Assembly (NCBI RefSeq): GCF_029958905.1
Contig: NZ_CP124614.1
Coordinates: 496,001 to 560,000 of the forward strand
DNA length: 64,000 nucleotides
Direction: 5' to 3'
Origin: Vibrio sp. YMD68
Lineage (GTDB): Bacteria; Pseudomonadota; Gammaproteobacteria; Enterobacterales; Vibrionaceae
Of this stretch, positions 46,568 through 56,851 are shown one piece after another (positions within the stretch are counted from its first letter, which is position 1; every line of letters starts with the position of its first letter). The position numbers were made by a program, and so were the translations under genes. The notes below the pieces were generated by a model. That model was not told the DNA's origin, ran no database searches, and worked only from the letters and a program-made list of their open reading frames with translations.

Positions 46568-48331
46568 ATGTATCAAGCGGGTGGAACAATAAGATCATTA
46601 CTCGACAAGGTTGCTGAGCAGGAATACCTGTTACCGGCCATCCAGCGAGAGTTTGTATGGCGACCAGAACAGATCTGTCGTCTATTTGATAGCCTGTTGC
46701 AAGGTTACCCGTTTGGGACCTTTCTATTCTGGAAGATAAAACCAGAGAACCGGGATAGCTATCAGTTTTATCAGTTCATGCAGCATTACCATGAGCGAGA
46801 TAACTACCATTGTGAAAATGTCACTCAGTTACCGGAACGTGAGTTCATTGCCGTCCTAGATGGACAGCAGCGGATTACTGCTTTGAATATCGGCCTACGC
46901 GGCTCATTTGCGTGGAAGCTGACAGGTAAATGGTGGAGCAATGATGACGCCTTCCCTGTGCGCAGGCTTCATTTAAATCTGTTAAGCCAGCCCGACTTAG
47001 AAACTGGGTCGATGTATGACTTTGAGTTCCTAACCGACGATAAAGCCTCTTTGGATGCATCTGAACAATACTGGTTCCGTGTAGGCCGGATCATGGAAGA
47101 GGAAGAAGATGCACTTATCGATGAAGTTGCTGATGATGCTAGGTTGAGCTCGGAGCAACGCAAAGAGGCTCGCTCAACTCTTCGTCACTTGTATCGAACC
47201 ATCCATGACAAAGACAAGATTTCGTTTTATGAAGAAAGTGATCAGAGCCTTGAACGTGTTCTGAATATCTTTATCCGCATGAATAGCGGCGGCACTACTT
47301 TGTCCTACTCAGACTTACTACTTTCAATAGCAGTAGCGCAGTGGAGCTCGTTAGATGCCCGTGAAGAAATTCATGCATTAGTGGATGAGATGAACCGTGT
47401 TGGTGATGGATTCAACGTATCAAAAGATCTCGTTTTAAAAGCAGGCTTAATGCTCTCTGACATCGGTAGCGTGGGCTTTAAGGTTGAGAACTTTAACAAG
47501 GAAAACATGGCGATTCTCGAAAAGAACTGGACGCCAATTCGTGATGCGTTATTGCTCTCAATGCAGTTGCTGGCAAGTTTTGGTTTTAATGCACAAAACC
47601 TCAGAGCAACAAGTGCCATCCTCCCGTTGGCCTATTACCTGCACCACCGAAAGTTAACGGCAAGCTACCTTTCTAGGGTTGAATATGCGGTCGATAGAGA
47701 ATGCATCAGAAACTGGCTCATTAGGTCGTTGTTGAAAGCGTCAGGCATCTGGGGAAGTGGTTTGGATACCCTGCTTACTATGCTTCGCTCAGACATTAAA
47801 CAATCGGGTGATACGGGTTTCCCGCTAGCGAAAATTGAAGCGACCATGCAACAGCGTGGTAAATCGTTGCGCTTTGACCCAGAGGAAATTAGTGAACTAG
47901 CGCAGTTGGATTATGGTAATCCGCGTACCTTTGCCTTGTTGACTTTGTTGTTCCCAGGATTCGATTTTTCACGACACTTTCATGTGGACCACATTTACCC
48001 CAAAGGTTTGTTTACGCGTAACAAGCTTGCAAAAGTTGGTGTCCCAGCTGAACAGCTAGATGAACTCATCGAGGCATCTAACAAGCTGCCAAACCTTCAA
48101 CTGTTGGAAGGGACAATCAACAACCAGAAGCGGCAAAAAATGCCCCATGAATGGTATGCGCAGCAGTGGCCTGATGTGAATGCAAGACAAGCACATCTGC
48201 AATCGCAAGCCATAACATCATTACCTGAACAACTAAACCAGTTTATGGACTTTTACCGCGAGCGTCAGGAAACACTGCTTGCCCGCATTAGAACTGCATT
48301 ACAACCCGCAAGCAGCGTAGAGACAGAATAA
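46568..48331 (+). CDS. brxU: GmrSD/BrxU-like type IV restriction enzyme (DUF262-DUF1524)
   Basis: A 587-residue single-chain protein with a DUF262 (GmrS-like, ParB/Srx-fold) domain: PAIQREFVWRPEQICRLF (about 23-40) and DGQQRITALN at 98-107. The C-terminal part has an HNH-type DUF1524 (GmrD-like) motif HVDHIYPKGLF (about 472-482) with NKLPNLQLL downstream. Such enzymes cleave phage DNA with hydroxymethylated or glucosylated cytosine in an NTP-dependent way. It sits between brxC and pglX, the place brxU takes in the E. fergusonii plasmid BREX island, and is spaced 16 and 15 bases from its neighbours. Confidence 0.85.
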   Translation: MYQAGGTIRSLLDKVAEQEYLLPAIQREFVWRPEQICRLFDSLLQGYPFGTFLFWKIKPENRDSYQFYQFMQHYHERDNYHCENVTQLPEREFIAVLDGQQRITALNIGLRGSFAWKLTGKWWSNDDAFPVRRLHLNLLSQPDLETGSMYDFEFLTDDKASLDASEQYWFRVGRIMEEEEDALIDEVADDARLSSEQRKEARSTLRHLYRTIHDKDKISFYEESDQSLERVLNIFIRMNSGGTTLSYSDLLLSIAVAQWSSLDAREEIHALVDEMNRVGDGFNVSKDLVLKAGLMLSDIGSVGFKVENFNKENMAILEKNWTPIRDALLLSMQLLASFGFNAQNLRATSAILPLAYYLHHRKLTASYLSRVEYAVDRECIRNWLIRSLLKASGIWGSGLDTLLTMLRSDIKQSGDTGFPLAKIEATMQQRGKSLRFDPEEISELAQLDYGNPRTFALLTLLFPGFDFSRHFHVDHIYPKGLFTRNKLAKVGVPAEQLDELIEASNKLPNLQLLEGTINNQKRQKMPHEWYAQQWPDVNARQAHLQSQAITSLPEQLNQFMDFYRERQETLLARIRTALQPASSVETE

Positions 48332-48346
48332 GAGGCGCAAGATCAT

Positions 48347-51300
48347 ATGAATACGAACAACATTAAAAAATACGCACCAAAAGCGCGCCGCGAATTTATG
48401 GATGCGGTAGCTAAACGATTAAATACCTTTGGTATCACCGCGAATAAAAAGGGCGAGCTACAAATTGCAGAAGCGAATCTACAAGGTTCTGTGCTTCAAA
48501 TCGCCGGTAACAGTTTTGACGGTAAACTGGCCGAGCCCAGAAAACGCATAGTAGCCAGAAGCCAGAAACTTGGGTATGCACAACTTATTGAACAAGTAGC
48601 TTATACCTGGTTCAACCGTCTGTGTGCTATTCGCTATATGGAAATCCATGACTATCTAGGCCACGGTTTTCGTGTTTTGTCGCACCCAGACAACCCTAAA
48701 GGCTTTGAAATTATCGACCATGCCCAAGACGCTGCGGATGAACTCGGATTAGATAGAGCTCGCATTGTTGAACTCAAGCTTGCGGGCAACAAAGACGAAG
48801 AGCTGTATCGTGAACTGCTGTTAGGCCAGTGCCATAAGCTTCATGAGGCGATGCCTTTCTTATTTGACGCATTGGACGATGAAACTGAGCTTCTTCTACC
48901 AGACAACCTAACGCGTACCGACTCAATTCTGCGTGGATTGGTAGACGGCATCCCTGAAGAGGACTGGCAACAGGTAGAAGTTATTGGTTGGCTTTACCAA
49001 TTCTACATCTCTGAAAAGAAAGATCAGGTAATGGGTAAGGTGGTCAAGAGTGAAGACATCCCTGCCGCCACCCAGCTATTTACACCCAACTGGATTGTGA
49101 AGTACCTGGTACAAAACTCAGTCGGTCGTCAATGGCTGCAAACCTACCCAGACTCTGCCATTAAAACGCAGATGGAATACTACATTGAGCCTGCTGAACA
49201 ATCTGACGAAGTTAACCAACAGCTAAAGGCTATTACGCCAGAATCTATTGAACCTGAAACCATCAAAGTACTTGACCCTGCTTGTGGTTCGGGCCACATA
49301 TTGATTGAAGCCTATAACGTGTTAAAAGCCATCTACGAAGAGCGTGGTTTCCGCTCTCGTGACATTCCAAAGATGATTCTGGAGAACAACCTCTACGGCT
49401 TGGACATAGATGATCGTGCAGCGCAGCTATCTGGCTTTGCGCTGATGATGATGGCTAGAGATGACGATAAGCGTATTTTTACCCGTAACGTGCGACTTAA
49501 TGTACTGTCATTGCAGGAAAGTAACCATCTTGACCTGCCGACCTTATGGAAAGCACTCAATCTATCGGGAAGTTGGCAAAGCGGCACATCACAAGGCTTG
49601 TTCTCAGATGATGATCAAGATTTAAGCTCGTTCAATGCAGACAACCGCTACCAACTGCTGAAGCGAACGTTGGCAAGATTCACTCAGGCCAAAACCTTTG
49701 GTTCTTTGATTGATGTTCCAAGCGATGAGCATGAGCAATTAAAAGAGCTACTGAACACTCTTGTAGAGCTTCAAGAGTCAGGTGACTCAATGCAAAAGCC
49801 TGCGGCGAAGCAATTGATTGAAATTGTTCATCAGGCTTTGGTTTTATCAATTCGTTACGATGCTGTTATTGCGAATCCTCCCTATATGGGCGGTAAAGGC
49901 ATGAATGCAGATCTTAAAGATTTTGCAAGGAAATACTATCCAAATAGTAAATCTGATTTGTTTGCGATATTTATGGAGCGTGCTTTTAACCTTCTATCAA
50001 AGTACGGACTAAACGCACAAATAAACATGCAATCTTGGATGTTTCTATCAAGCTTCGAGACGATGCGGGAGACAATGTTTGACTCGAAAACTATATTTGA
50101 TCTTTGTCATCTTGGTGCTAGAGCTTTTTCACAGATCTCAGGTGAAGTAGTACAAACGTGTGCATGGGTTATCGGTAACTACTCGATTCCAGTATATAAG
50201 GGCGATTATTTTAGATTGAATTTTGGTTCTGAAGAAGTCAAAAAAGAAAAACTTATTAATAGGGAGTGCCATTATTCACACTTGAGTCAGTCGGATTTTA
50301 GCATAATTAAAGGCAGTCCTGTTACATATTGGGTTCCAAAGAACATATTGAATCTATTTAAAGATAAATCAATTTCTGATGTCTTTGAAGTAAGAGAAGG
50401 CTTGGGGACTCGAAACGATGATAGATTCTTAAGACGCTTTTGGGAAGTCGATTACGATAAGATCAGCAGACGAGAAAATAAGGGTAAGTGGGTTAAAACA
50501 GATAAGGCGGGGACATCTCGTAGATGGTATGGGAATGCTGACTTCGTTATGAACTGGGAGAATGACGGATACGAAATTAAAAACTACAGAAACGCTGATG
50601 GTAGTTTAAAGTCTCGACCACAAAATACACAGTTCTTTTTTAAAGAAGCTGTATCGTGGAATAAAGTAGGAACAGCTACACCCTCATTCCGATTTCGTGA
50701 TGAAGAGTATGCATTTAATGATGCTGCTCCATCTTTATTTGGCAATACCCAAGATTTACTAAGTGCACAATCTATGCTCCAAAGTAGTTTGTTTGAGTAT
50801 CTTTTAGAGTTGCAAGGGGACACTATAAACCTTACTACTGGTGTAATTAAATCGCTTCCGGCAATTCTTATGCCGGAGGCTGCTTCAATTACTCAACAAG
50901 CAATAAATATAGCCAAAGCTGATTGGGACAGTTTAGAGGTTTCATGGGATTTTGAAGCAAGTCCATTGATAACCTATCGGGATGAGCTATTGGAAGCTAA
51001 CTATCGCAAGTGGTTCGAGAAGAGTAAACAAACAACGGAAAGTATGCTTTCGTTAGAGAAGGAAAACGACCGACTCTATGAAAATATTGTTGAAGGAAAA
51101 GTCACAAATAGAACCCGAGATTTTCAAGATATTACGCTATTTAGTTCAGATTCGATTTTGAATGCTGAGAAATTTCGTTCAAATACATTTGCAGACTTGG
51201 TTAGTTATTACATTGGATGCGTTATGGGGCGCTATTCATTGGTCAAAAAAGGAATAATATCAGCCTCTTCTGTTCCATATGTCAAAATATCACCTGAGGA

Positions 51301-51952
51301 CTACGGTGCAATAGCTGTTGATGAAGATGGAATTGTCCCAATTACAGACCAAGACTGGTTCAAGGACGACGCAACCAATCGTTTCCGTGAGTTTGTTCAA
51401 GTCGTTTGGGGTGATGATCATCTGCAAGAAAACTTGGATTTCGTTGCCGAATCACTATGCCTAAATGCCATTAAACCGAAGAAATCTGAATCAGCGCTGG
51501 AGACGATTCGCCGTTATTTATCGACTCAGTTCTATAAAGATCACCTGAAGACTTACAAAAAACGCCCTATTTATTGGCTGTTTAGTTCTGGTAAGCAGAA
51601 GGCTTTCGAGTGTTTGGTTTACTTACATAGGTACAACGAGGGCACGCTTTCGCGTATGCGTACCGAGTATGTCACCCCGTTACTCGGCAAATACGATGCT
51701 TATGCAGAGCAACTTGAGAAGCAGATTGAAACGGCAGACTCGACCAGTGAAGCGAACCGCTTCAAGAAAGAGTTGGATGCCTTAATCAAGAAACAGGTCG
51801 AACTACGCGAGTTTGATGACAAGCTAAAACACTACGCCGATATGCGTATTTCACTGGATCTGGATGATGGCGTGAAAGTGAATTACGGCAAGTTTGGTGA
51901 TCTGTTGGCTGATGTTAAGGCCATTACCGGTTCGGCCCCGGAGGTTAACTAA
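48347..51952 (+). CDS. pglX: BREX adenine-specific DNA methyltransferase PglX
   Basis: PglX methylates the sixth-position amine of adenine in a non-palindromic site to mark self DNA. The 1,201-residue product has motif I DPACGSGHILIEAY (about 309-322) and motif IV NPPYMGG (about 510-516) of gamma-class N6-adenine methyltransferases. The region after about 520 holds the specificity domains. That part (about 49.9-51.3 kb) is visibly more A/T-rich than the rest, which suggests exchange of the target recognition domain. The stop overlaps the pglZ start (TAATG). Confidence 0.95.
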   Translation: MNTNNIKKYAPKARREFMDAVAKRLNTFGITANKKGELQIAEANLQGSVLQIAGNSFDGKLAEPRKRIVARSQKLGYAQLIEQVAYTWFNRLCAIRYMEIHDYLGHGFRVLSHPDNPKGFEIIDHAQDAADELGLDRARIVELKLAGNKDEELYRELLLGQCHKLHEAMPFLFDALDDETELLLPDNLTRTDSILRGLVDGIPEEDWQQVEVIGWLYQFYISEKKDQVMGKVVKSEDIPAATQLFTPNWIVKYLVQNSVGRQWLQTYPDSAIKTQMEYYIEPAEQSDEVNQQLKAITPESIEPETIKVLDPACGSGHILIEAYNVLKAIYEERGFRSRDIPKMILENNLYGLDIDDRAAQLSGFALMMMARDDDKRIFTRNVRLNVLSLQESNHLDLPTLWKALNLSGSWQSGTSQGLFSDDDQDLSSFNADNRYQLLKRTLARFTQAKTFGSLIDVPSDEHEQLKELLNTLVELQESGDSMQKPAAKQLIEIVHQALVLSIRYDAVIANPPYMGGKGMNADLKDFARKYYPNSKSDLFAIFMERAFNLLSKYGLNAQINMQSWMFLSSFETMRETMFDSKTIFDLCHLGARAFSQISGEVVQTCAWVIGNYSIPVYKGDYFRLNFGSEEVKKEKLINRECHYSHLSQSDFSIIKGSPVTYWVPKNILNLFKDKSISDVFEVREGLGTRNDDRFLRRFWEVDYDKISRRENKGKWVKTDKAGTSRRWYGNADFVMNWENDGYEIKNYRNADGSLKSRPQNTQFFFKEAVSWNKVGTATPSFRFRDEEYAFNDAAPSLFGNTQDLLSAQSMLQSSLFEYLLELQGDTINLTTGVIKSLPAILMPEAASITQQAINIAKADWDSLEVSWDFEASPLITYRDELLEANYRKWFEKSKQTTESMLSLEKENDRLYENIVEGKVTNRTRDFQDITLFSSDSILNAEKFRSNTFADLVSYYIGCVMGRYSLVKKGIISASSVPYVKISPEDYGAIAVDEDGIVPITDQDWFKDDATNRFREFVQVVWGDDHLQENLDFVAESLCLNAIKPKKSESALETIRRYLSTQFYKDHLKTYKKRPIYWLFSSGKQKAFECLVYLHRYNEGTLSRMRTEYVTPLLGKYDAYAEQLEKQIETADSTSEANRFKKELDALIKKQVELREFDDKLKHYADMRISLDLDDGVKVNYGKFGDLLADVKAITGSAPEVN

Positions 51953-54609
51953 TGCAGATTAGCGAACTGGCACAAGGTGTCGCTGTCAAGCTCGAACAAA
52001 GCCGCATTGTGTTTTGGTACGACCCAGAGCAAAGCTTTACTGAAGAGCTTGAGCATTTAGCTAATTCTTTATCGCTTACAAAAGAATCAGGTGATAAAGC
52101 GGCAGATATAACTGCTAGGGTACTGCCAAATGATTTGACCATCCTCAATATGGGCAATGAGTCTGTACTGGCAGTGAAAAAACGCATTGAAGTAGATGAG
52201 CGTGAAGCTAAATTCCTTATCTATTTTCCAAGCGCTGAGCCAGAGCCTGATCGTGATTGGTTGCTAGACGTGCGTTTGTATAGCGAGCAGTTTTTTGCTG
52301 ATCACAGCTCAATGCTGCTTAATGAATTAGGTATCCCGAAAATGGCGCTTCGCACGCACATTCGTAAGCGCCAAAGCTTTTTTGCTAATAAACAGCGCAT
52401 AGCCGGTTTAAAGAAGTGGGTGACTGAGAACGAAGACGAACTGTCGTTAGACAGGAAGATGATGGCAGTGGTTGTAAAAGCTGATTCTGCGTCTTTGTCG
52501 GACATTTTGCTTGGGTTACTACGCGAATATGCGGCTTATATCGAAGATGAAAGCCTTGGTCAACCTTTATGGAGCCAGCTAGGAAAGTTTGATCTTGAGA
52601 CCTCACTCTGGGCATATCTGAGTGAGGGTTTTGGCTATACAGTCGAAGAGCCAACCTTCTCAGACTTCGTGTTGAAATTGTTCTGTACTGAATTCTGGAG
52701 CCAAATTGAAGGTGTTGAACGCGATTGGTTGCTTAACAATGTTCTAAAAAGCGCATCAGGCCGGGCGACAGCCTTGGCGTTTATGGTGAGCTGGCGCGAC
52801 AGCCGCTCTTTCGCCGCATACTACGAAAGCATCTCTAAGGTGCTTAGCCAACAGTTGGAAATTTCGACTCGTGCAGGCCAGTACCATCCGGTTGAGCTTA
52901 TCGAATGCGAAACGTTCGAAGCTGTGGAACAGGCCATAATCCGTGGTTTAGTTCGTGATTTGCTCGATAGCAGTAAAGCGCTAGATCGGGTTCAGTTTGA
53001 TACGGTCTTATCAAGACGTCTTGCTAGCCACTGGACATTATCACGCAAAGAATACTTCGCAATTTATGAAGCTATCCGCAACGCTGAAGAGTTAATGCAC
53101 TTGCGAAATCGCTATGTGGACGGGTTCCACTTTGATAACGCGAAAGCAATGTACGACGCCTATACCACAGACATTTATCGTTTTGACCAGGCTTACCGTT
53201 TGTTCAATGAACATGTGCACTCTGTATTGAGTAAAGGTGCAGACATACTGCGTCAGCTCGACGACGAAGTCGAAAGCATCTATACCAACTGGTACTTATA
53301 TGAGCTTGGCCTTGCCTGGGATCGTCACTTGGCCAATGAGAAATTACTTGAAAAGTGGCAGATTTCTGGCGTACCGCACCAGTATGACTTCTATGAAAAA
53401 GAAGTTCGCACGCGACTGAGTCTGAAACAGACAAAACGAGTGTTTGTGATCATCTCTGATGCCCTGCGTTTTGAAATTGCGAATGAGCTTGGCGCTATCA
53501 TTAACAACGAGAAGCGATTTAAGGCTGAGGTGTCTACGCAGTTGGGCGTTTTGCCGAGTTATACCCAACTTGGGATGGCGGCATTATTGCCTCATAAGGC
53601 GCTCAGTTACCAGCCAGAGCAAGGAACGGCTGTTTATGTGGATGGTATTTCTTCACAGGGTCTAGACAACCGCAACGCCATCCTACAAAAAGTAGGTGGT
53701 ATGGCAGTGAGTTCTAAGGAACTGATGAGCTGGAGTAACCAGGAGGGGCGTGACAAGGTTCGAGACGTAGAAGTAGTTTATATCTATCACGATACCATTG
53801 ATGCGATTGGTGATAAGGCTGCAACTGAAGAGAAAACGTTTGAAGCCTGTCGTAGTGCCATTGAAGAGCTAAAAGACCTCGTTGGGCGGGTCATCAACCG
53901 TCTAAACGGCAGCCGAGTTGTGATCACCGCTGACCATGGCTTCCTCTTCCAACAAAAAGCACTTGTAGCGGCTGACAAAACCTCGTTGAAAACCAAACCT
54001 GCTGGCGCGATAGAAGCCAAGAAACGTTATATCGTTGGTAATAACTTGCCTTCAGATGAAGCCTGTTGGAAAGGCTCAATTAACGATACCGCTCATGGCT
54101 CTAGTGATACCGAGTTTCTGCTTCCAAAAGCGGCTCAACGCTTCCACTTCGTTGGTGGTGCCAAGTTTGTGCACGGCGGAGCGATGCTACAGGAAGTCTG
54201 CGTACCGGTACTGCATGTGCGCGAGCTGCAAAAAGAACAAGCAGCAAAACATGAGAAACAACCGGTAGGTGTTGTAGCAGCCACTCAGCCCATCAAATTA
54301 GTAAACAATATCGACAAGGTCAGATTTATTCAGACAGACCCTGTAGGCGAGCGTTTTGTCGCACGGTTGTTGGATGTCTATATCGTCGATGCACAAGGTA
54401 ATGAAGTATCCAGTCGTGAAACGATTAACTTTGATAGCGTGAGTAAAGTGATGGATGAGCGTACTCGCGAAGCTAGGTTAAAGCTTATTGGCTCTCAGTT
54501 CGACAGGAACGCTCAATACACATTAGTTCTTGAGAATGCGGAAATGAGAACCCGTTATAGCCAATACGCGGTAACCATTGATTTGGCATTCCAAGATGAT
54601 TTTTTCTAA
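51952..54609 (+). CDS. pglZ: BREX alkaline-phosphatase-superfamily protein PglZ
   Basis: PglZ is the hallmark BREX protein. The 885-residue product has metal-binding elements of the alkaline phosphatase fold: VFVIISDALRFEIANELG (about 497-514) with the key Asp, and VVITADHGFLFQ (about 654-665) with Asp-His. The N-terminal half is helical and family-specific. It starts within the pglX stop codon by one base. PglZ is thought to act as a nuclease or phosphodiesterase in the BREX complex. Confidence 0.95.
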   Translation: MQISELAQGVAVKLEQSRIVFWYDPEQSFTEELEHLANSLSLTKESGDKAADITARVLPNDLTILNMGNESVLAVKKRIEVDEREAKFLIYFPSAEPEPDRDWLLDVRLYSEQFFADHSSMLLNELGIPKMALRTHIRKRQSFFANKQRIAGLKKWVTENEDELSLDRKMMAVVVKADSASLSDILLGLLREYAAYIEDESLGQPLWSQLGKFDLETSLWAYLSEGFGYTVEEPTFSDFVLKLFCTEFWSQIEGVERDWLLNNVLKSASGRATALAFMVSWRDSRSFAAYYESISKVLSQQLEISTRAGQYHPVELIECETFEAVEQAIIRGLVRDLLDSSKALDRVQFDTVLSRRLASHWTLSRKEYFAIYEAIRNAEELMHLRNRYVDGFHFDNAKAMYDAYTTDIYRFDQAYRLFNEHVHSVLSKGADILRQLDDEVESIYTNWYLYELGLAWDRHLANEKLLEKWQISGVPHQYDFYEKEVRTRLSLKQTKRVFVIISDALRFEIANELGAIINNEKRFKAEVSTQLGVLPSYTQLGMAALLPHKALSYQPEQGTAVYVDGISSQGLDNRNAILQKVGGMAVSSKELMSWSNQEGRDKVRDVEVVYIYHDTIDAIGDKAATEEKTFEACRSAIEELKDLVGRVINRLNGSRVVITADHGFLFQQKALVAADKTSLKTKPAGAIEAKKRYIVGNNLPSDEACWKGSINDTAHGSSDTEFLLPKAAQRFHFVGGAKFVHGGAMLQEVCVPVLHVRELQKEQAAKHEKQPVGVVAATQPIKLVNNIDKVRFIQTDPVGERFVARLLDVYIVDAQGNEVSSRETINFDSVSKVMDERTREARLKLIGSQFDRNAQYTLVLENAEMRTRYSQYAVTIDLAFQDDFF

Positions 54610-54625
54610 GGCGCTGGGGTGAAAC

Positions 54626-56701
54626 ATGACAACTGATTTTTCACAAGATCATAAAGACGAAAAAAATCAGATGCAAAGCGCCGACTTAGACGCATTGCTC
54701 AATCAATATTTTAAAGGCCGTGTCGTTCGAAAAGATCTGACAAAGCAATTGAAAGAAGGCGCTAACGTCCCTGTCTATGTGCTTGAGTATTTACTAGGCA
54801 TGTATTGTGCGTCCGATGACGACGAAGTCGTAATGCAAGGCCTTGATAATGTGAAAAAAATCTTGGCTGAGAACTATGTCCGACCTGATGAAGCGGAGAA
54901 AGTGAAGTCACTGATCCGTGAACGCGGCACGTTTAAAATCATCGACAAAGTAAGCGTTAAGCTCAATCAGAAAAAAGACGTCTATGAAGCTGCGTTGTCT
55001 AACTTGGGGATCAAGGATGCCCTTGTACCGACCAAAATAGTACAAGACAACGAAAAATTATTAACTGGCGGCATCTGGTGCATTATTACCGTGCAGTATT
55101 TCTTTGAGGAAGGTCAGAAGACATCACCTTTCTCCATTATGAGTTTAAAACCGATACAAATGCCGTCCATGAACATGGATGAGGTGTTTTCAACCAGAAG
55201 ACATTTTAGTTCCGATCAGTGGATGGATGTGTTGCTTCGTTCCGTGGGTATGGAGCCAACCAACTTAGAGCATCGGGTGAAGTGGCATCTTATTACTCGC
55301 ATGATCCCATTCGTTGAAAACAACTACAACGTTTGTGAGCTCGGACCAAGAGGGACAGGTAAAAGCCATGTCTACAAAGAGTGCTCACCAAACTCATTGC
55401 TTGTCTCGGGCGGACAAACAACTGTGGCGAACTTGTTCTATAACATGAGCTCGCGCCAAGTTGGGTTGGTTGGTATGTGGGATGTTGTCGCATTTGATGA
55501 AGTGGCCGGTATTAACTTCAAAGACAAAGACGGCGTTCAAATAATGAAAGATTATATGGCGTCGGGGTCTTTTGCCCGTGGCCGTGATTCAATCGAAGCG
55601 AAGGCTTCCATGGTATTCGTCGGTAACATCAATCAAAGCGTTGAGACACTGGTGAAGACCAGTCATCTGTTGGCACCTTTTCCTGATGCCATGATTGACA
55701 CTGCTTTTTTTGACCGTTTCCATTCCTATATTCCTGGATGGGAAATACCGAAGATGCGTCCTGAGTTTTTCACCAATAGTTACGGATTAATCACAGACTA
55801 TCTTGCTGAATACATGCGTGAAATGCGCAAAAGAAGTTTTGCGGATGCGATCGATAAGTTCTTCAAACTCGGTAATAACCTTAATCAGCGTGATGTAATT
55901 GCTGTACGCAGAACTGTTTCGGGCTTGTTAAAGCTACTACACCCCGACGCACAGTACACAAAAGATGATGTAAGAGCCTGTCTGACCTATGCGCTGGAAA
56001 CTAGACGTAGGGTCAAAGAGCAATTGAAAAAGCTTGGCGGAATGGAATTTTTTGATGTGCACTTTAGCTACATCGATAACGATTCATTAGAAGAATTCTT
56101 CGTTAATGTTCCGGAACAAGGTGGCAGCAAGCTAATTCCTGAGGGCTTACCTCGCGCTGGTGTTGTGCACTTGGTTACTCAGGGAAGTACTGGGCAGCTT
56201 GGGTTATATCGCTATGAAACCCAGATGATGGCTGGTTCTGGTAAACACTCAGTGTCTGGCCTTGGTTCGAATACCGCAGCGAAAGAAGCTGTGCGTGTTG
56301 GCTTTGATTATTTCAAAGGTAACCTGAATAGAATCAGTGCGTCGGCGAAGTTTTCTGATCATGAGTATCACCTCCATGTTGTTGAGCTCCACAATACGGG
56401 GCCAAGTACAAAGTCATCGCTCGCTGCATTAATTGCGTTCTGTTCAATTCTGATGAACCGACCGATTCAAGAGCAGATGGTTGTTTTGGGTGAGATGACT
56501 TTAGGTGGTGTTGTAAATCCTGTTCAAGATCTTGCAGGCAGTCTTCAGTTAGCTATGGACAGTGGCGCAAAGCGTATTTTGCTCCCAATGGCCTCAGCCT
56601 CAGATATTCCAACGGTTCCTGCTGAGTTGTTTTCAAAATTCCAGATCAGCTTTTATGCAGATCCCGTCGATGCTGTGTTTAAGGCGCTTGGGGTTAATTG
56701 A
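54626..56701 (+). CDS. brxL: BREX Lon-like ATPase BrxL
   Basis: A 691-residue protein with a divergent AAA+ domain, Walker A GPRGTGKSHV (about 241-250) and Walker B VVAFDEVAG (about 286-294), and a Lon-protease-like C-terminal domain with GPSTKSS (about 592-598) and DSGAKRILLP (about 651-660). BrxL forms hexameric or dodecameric rings on DNA. It is the last gene of type I BREX and confirms the subtype. A 150-base gap separates it from the next gene. Confidence 0.95.
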   Translation: MTTDFSQDHKDEKNQMQSADLDALLNQYFKGRVVRKDLTKQLKEGANVPVYVLEYLLGMYCASDDDEVVMQGLDNVKKILAENYVRPDEAEKVKSLIRERGTFKIIDKVSVKLNQKKDVYEAALSNLGIKDALVPTKIVQDNEKLLTGGIWCIITVQYFFEEGQKTSPFSIMSLKPIQMPSMNMDEVFSTRRHFSSDQWMDVLLRSVGMEPTNLEHRVKWHLITRMIPFVENNYNVCELGPRGTGKSHVYKECSPNSLLVSGGQTTVANLFYNMSSRQVGLVGMWDVVAFDEVAGINFKDKDGVQIMKDYMASGSFARGRDSIEAKASMVFVGNINQSVETLVKTSHLLAPFPDAMIDTAFFDRFHSYIPGWEIPKMRPEFFTNSYGLITDYLAEYMREMRKRSFADAIDKFFKLGNNLNQRDVIAVRRTVSGLLKLLHPDAQYTKDDVRACLTYALETRRRVKEQLKKLGGMEFFDVHFSYIDNDSLEEFFVNVPEQGGSKLIPEGLPRAGVVHLVTQGSTGQLGLYRYETQMMAGSGKHSVSGLGSNTAAKEAVRVGFDYFKGNLNRISASAKFSDHEYHLHVVELHNTGPSTKSSLAALIAFCSILMNRPIQEQMVVLGEMTLGGVVNPVQDLAGSLQLAMDSGAKRILLPMASASDIPTVPAELFSKFQISFYADPVDAVFKALGVN

Positions 56702-56851
56702 TTAGGTGTCGTTTGACGCGCCATTTTATGGAGTAATTACAGGTATGTTTACCCTTACATCATTTAATGTTTTTCAGCATTTTTTTGTCATAACTGATCT
56801 ACATGCAATATTCAAAAGTGTATTGCCAGTTTGATAGGTGGCATTGATATC

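Noticed and set aside
54626..56701. BrxL as a housekeeping Lon protease
   Set aside because: The ATPase part is divergent, the Lon N-domain is missing, and the gene is the last one of a BREX operon.
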